From positions 1-5,583 of the forward strand of contig JAKSCP010000148.1 of assembly GCA_022360535.1 (NCBI GenBank): a stretch of 5,583 nt of DNA. The letters are read 5' to 3'. The stretch is from Pseudomonadales bacterium (GTDB lineage Bacteria; Pseudomonadota; Gammaproteobacteria; Pseudomonadales; Pseudohongiellaceae). The first letter of the stretch is position 1. Each line of letters starts with the position of its first letter. Positions 4,203 to 5,583 of the stretch are shown here, one piece after another. The translations under genes and the position numbers were made by a program. The notes under the pieces were generated by a model. That model worked only from the letters and a program-made list of their open reading frames with translations, was not told the origin of the DNA and ran no database searches.

Positions 4203-5528
4203 ATGGCTAACAGACCTAACATAAATCCAGAAAACATCGGTGCGGGGCTCGGCGAGCTCAAGTCGCGCCTGTTCTTTCTGTTGTTTGCCATTTTCGTGTA
4301 TCGCATTGGCACACACATTCCTGTGCCCGGAATCGATCCGATCCAGCTACAAGCCTTCTTCAATCAACAGGAAGGCACCTTTGCGGATCTGTTCAACATG
4401 TTTTCCGGTGGTGCGTTGGAGCGCATGAGTATCGTGGCGCTAGGCATCATGCCCTATATTTCCGCGTCTATTATTATGCAGCTGCTCACAGCCGTGAGCC
4501 CGCAGCTGGATCAGCTCAAGAAAGAAGGTGAGTCTGGTCGTCGCAAGATTACTCAGTACACCCGTTATGGCGCCCTGGTATTGGCGACTGTGCAGGGTAC
4601 TGGCATGACCGTTGGTTTACTTGCCCCAATGGCTTACAACCCGGGTATCGCCTTTAACCTGACCGCGATTATTTCGCTGGTGACTGGTGCCATGTTCCTG
4701 ATGTGGTTGGGTGAGCAGATTACTGAGAAGGGCATTGGTAACGGCATCTCGATGTTGATCTTTGCCGGTATCGTCGCAGGCTTCCCGGCGGCGGTGGGTA
4801 CTTCATTGACCCAGGCTTATGAAGGACAGATTAGTGGTGTACTGCTACTGGTTGTCGCGCTGATTGCAGTGGGTGTTGTGGCTTGTATCGTTTATGTGGA
4901 GCGCGCACAACGTCGCATCACAGTGAACTACGCCAAGCGTCAACAAGGTCGCAAGATGTATCAGGCTCAAGCCAGTCACTTGCCGCTGAAGATCAATATG
5001 GCCGGTGTGATCCCAGCGATTTTTGCCAGCTCAATCCTGTTGTTTCCGGCATCTCTGGGTAACTGGTTTGGCCAGTCCGAAGGCGCCGAATGGCTGCAGG
5101 ACCTGGCTCTGTACATCGGCCCAGGTCAGCCACTATACATCATTATTTTTAGCGCCATGATCATTTTCTTCTGCTTCTTTTATACCGCGTTGGTGTTTAA
5201 CCCCCGCGATGTGGCAGAAAACCTGAAACGATCCGGTGCTTTTATTCCTGGTATCCGACCAGGCGAACAAACTGCCAAATACATCGACGGTGTGATTACC
5301 CGTCTCACGATGTTTGGCGCGGTCTACATCACCTTAGTGTGCTTGTTGCCGAACTTCATGCAGATGCTGGCTGCTGTTCCCTTTAATCTGGGCGGCACAG
5401 CGTTGCTGATCTCCGTGGTAGTAACCATGGATTTCTGGTCACAGGTGCAATCACACCTGATGTCCCATCAGTACGATTCACTGATGAAGAAGTCCAAGTT
5501 GGGTAACTACGGACGTAGCGGAATATAA
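4203..5528 (+). CDS. secY: Preprotein translocase subunit SecY
   Basis: SecY is the channel subunit of the SecYEG translocon in the inner membrane. It moves unfolded preproteins outward with SecA and inserts membrane proteins from docked ribosomes. The product has 441 residues (E. coli 443) and ten predicted membrane segments, at about 22-42, 74-96, 122-141, 151-170, 181-200, 212-232, 268-289, 310-332, 366-386 and 395-414. The plug region FADLFNMFSGGAL is at 60-72. Signature segments are GIMPYISASIIMQLL (81-95) and MFLMWLGEQITEKGIGNGIS (164-183). The cytoplasmic loops used by SecA and ribosomes are present: RAQRRITVNYAKRQQGRK (234-251) and FIPGIRPGEQTAKYID (347-362), where Arg352 corresponds to the essential E. 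coli Arg357. The ATG at 4203 fits the family N-terminus, but AAGAAG directly abuts it and no Shine-Dalgarno sequence sits at normal distance. Confidence 0.98.
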   Translation: MANRPNINPENIGAGLGELKSRLFFLLFAIFVYRIGTHIPVPGIDPIQLQAFFNQQEGTFADLFNMFSGGALERMSIVALGIMPYISASIIMQLLTAVSPQLDQLKKEGESGRRKITQYTRYGALVLATVQGTGMTVGLLAPMAYNPGIAFNLTAIISLVTGAMFLMWLGEQITEKGIGNGISMLIFAGIVAGFPAAVGTSLTQAYEGQISGVLLLVVALIAVGVVACIVYVERAQRRITVNYAKRQQGRKMYQAQASHLPLKINMAGVIPAIFASSILLFPASLGNWFGQSEGAEWLQDLALYIGPGQPLYIIIFSAMIIFFCFFYTALVFNPRDVAENLKRSGAFIPGIRPGEQTAKYIDGVITRLTMFGAVYITLVCLLPNFMQMLAAVPFNLGGTALLISVVVTMDFWSQVQSHLMSHQYDSLMKKSKLGNYGRSGI

Positions 5529-5532
5529 GGAG
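5527..5532 (+). promoter_or_regulatory. Ribosome binding site of rpmJ, overlapping the secY stop
   Basis: AAGGAG, the strongest Shine-Dalgarno match in the window, shares two bases with the secY TAA (5526-5528) and lies 7 nt before the ATG at 5540. A ribosome terminating on secY would cover this site. Confidence 0.85.
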
Positions 5533-5539
5533 ACTTGCG

Positions 5540-5583
5540 ATGAAAGTCAGAGCGTCAGTAAAAAAGATTTGCCGAAACTGTAA
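5540..5583 (+). CDS. rpmJ: 50S ribosomal protein L36, N-terminal part (3' end outside window)
   Basis: Fourteen complete codons are visible, MKVRASVKKICRNC, followed by two bases of the next codon. This matches the N-terminus of the 38-residue L36 of E. coli in all but one residue (Ile for Leu at 10). L36 is the smallest 50S protein and binds 23S rRNA near the factor-binding region. Cys11 and Cys14 form the first CxxC half of a zinc ribbon, so this is the zinc-dependent form; the other two ligands would be beyond the window. The final TAA letters of the window are not an in-frame stop. Its place right after secY is the usual end of the spc operon in gammaproteobacteria. Confidence 0.93.
   Translation, partial: MKVRASVKKICRNC

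Larger units (their letters stand above)
1..5583 (+). other. spc ribosomal protein operon
   Basis: Twelve genes run in one direction with spacers of 1-46 nt, in the same order as the E. coli spc operon from rplN to rpmJ. No promoter, terminator or reverse-strand gene is visible inside, so a single transcript entering from upstream is the simplest reading. Spacing ranges from near-overlap (rplX-rplE-rpsN, 2 and 1 nt) to 39-46 nt (before rplF, rpsE and rplO). Confidence 0.95.

Noticed and set aside
5581..5583. TAA at the very end of the window as a stop for rpmJ
   Set aside because: It is out of frame: the codons read TGT then AA plus a base outside the window, consistent with Cys14 followed by Lys as in other L36 proteins.

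Overview
This window is a nearly uninterrupted piece of the spc (spectinomycin) ribosomal protein operon, all on the plus strand. The order is rplN (3' end only) - rplX - rplE - rpsN - rpsH - rplF - rplR - rpsE - rpmD - rplO - secY - rpmJ (5' end only). The gene order and the close similarity to the Escherichia coli proteins (as recalled, not searched) point to a gammaproteobacterium. Supporting signs are the 101-residue S14 without a zinc site, L30 being present, and rpmJ directly after secY with no adk, map or infA between. Base composition looks balanced, near half G+C. I cannot name the genus. I see no sign of horizontal transfer, mobile elements, CRISPR or non-coding RNA genes.

Layout: L14 ends at 149. 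L24 (176-487) is followed after 2 nt by L5 (490-1185), and S14 starts 1 nt after the L5 stop (1187-1492). S8 (1508-1903), L6 (1943-2476), L18 (2488-2838), S5 (2885-3394), L30 (3416-3598), L15 (3641-4183) and SecY (4203-5528) follow with spacers of 11-46 nt. L36 begins at 5540 and runs off the window. No promoter or terminator is visible, so all genes are probably read on one transcript starting upstream and continuing downstream. Ten products are ribosomal proteins of both subunits; SecY is the channel of the Sec translocon. L5 and L18 are both 5S rRNA-binding proteins, and in E. coli S8 is the translational repressor of this operon.

The unusual feature is a pair of C-terminal tails. L5 carries about 52 extra residues and L15 about 36 extra residues compared with E. 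coli. Both contain the same acidic Glu-Glu-Ala-Pro-Ala type repeat, and they share an exact 23-bp DNA segment in the same reading frame (1081-1103 and 4127-4149). The L5 tail also carries the ribosome binding site of rpsN. Smaller points of interest are the secY start, which lacks a normal ribosome binding site and sits behind a small hairpin, and the very short rplX-rplE junction, where I could not see the E. coli type S8 operator. Apart from the tails this is an ordinary housekeeping region; I found no new multi-gene system.
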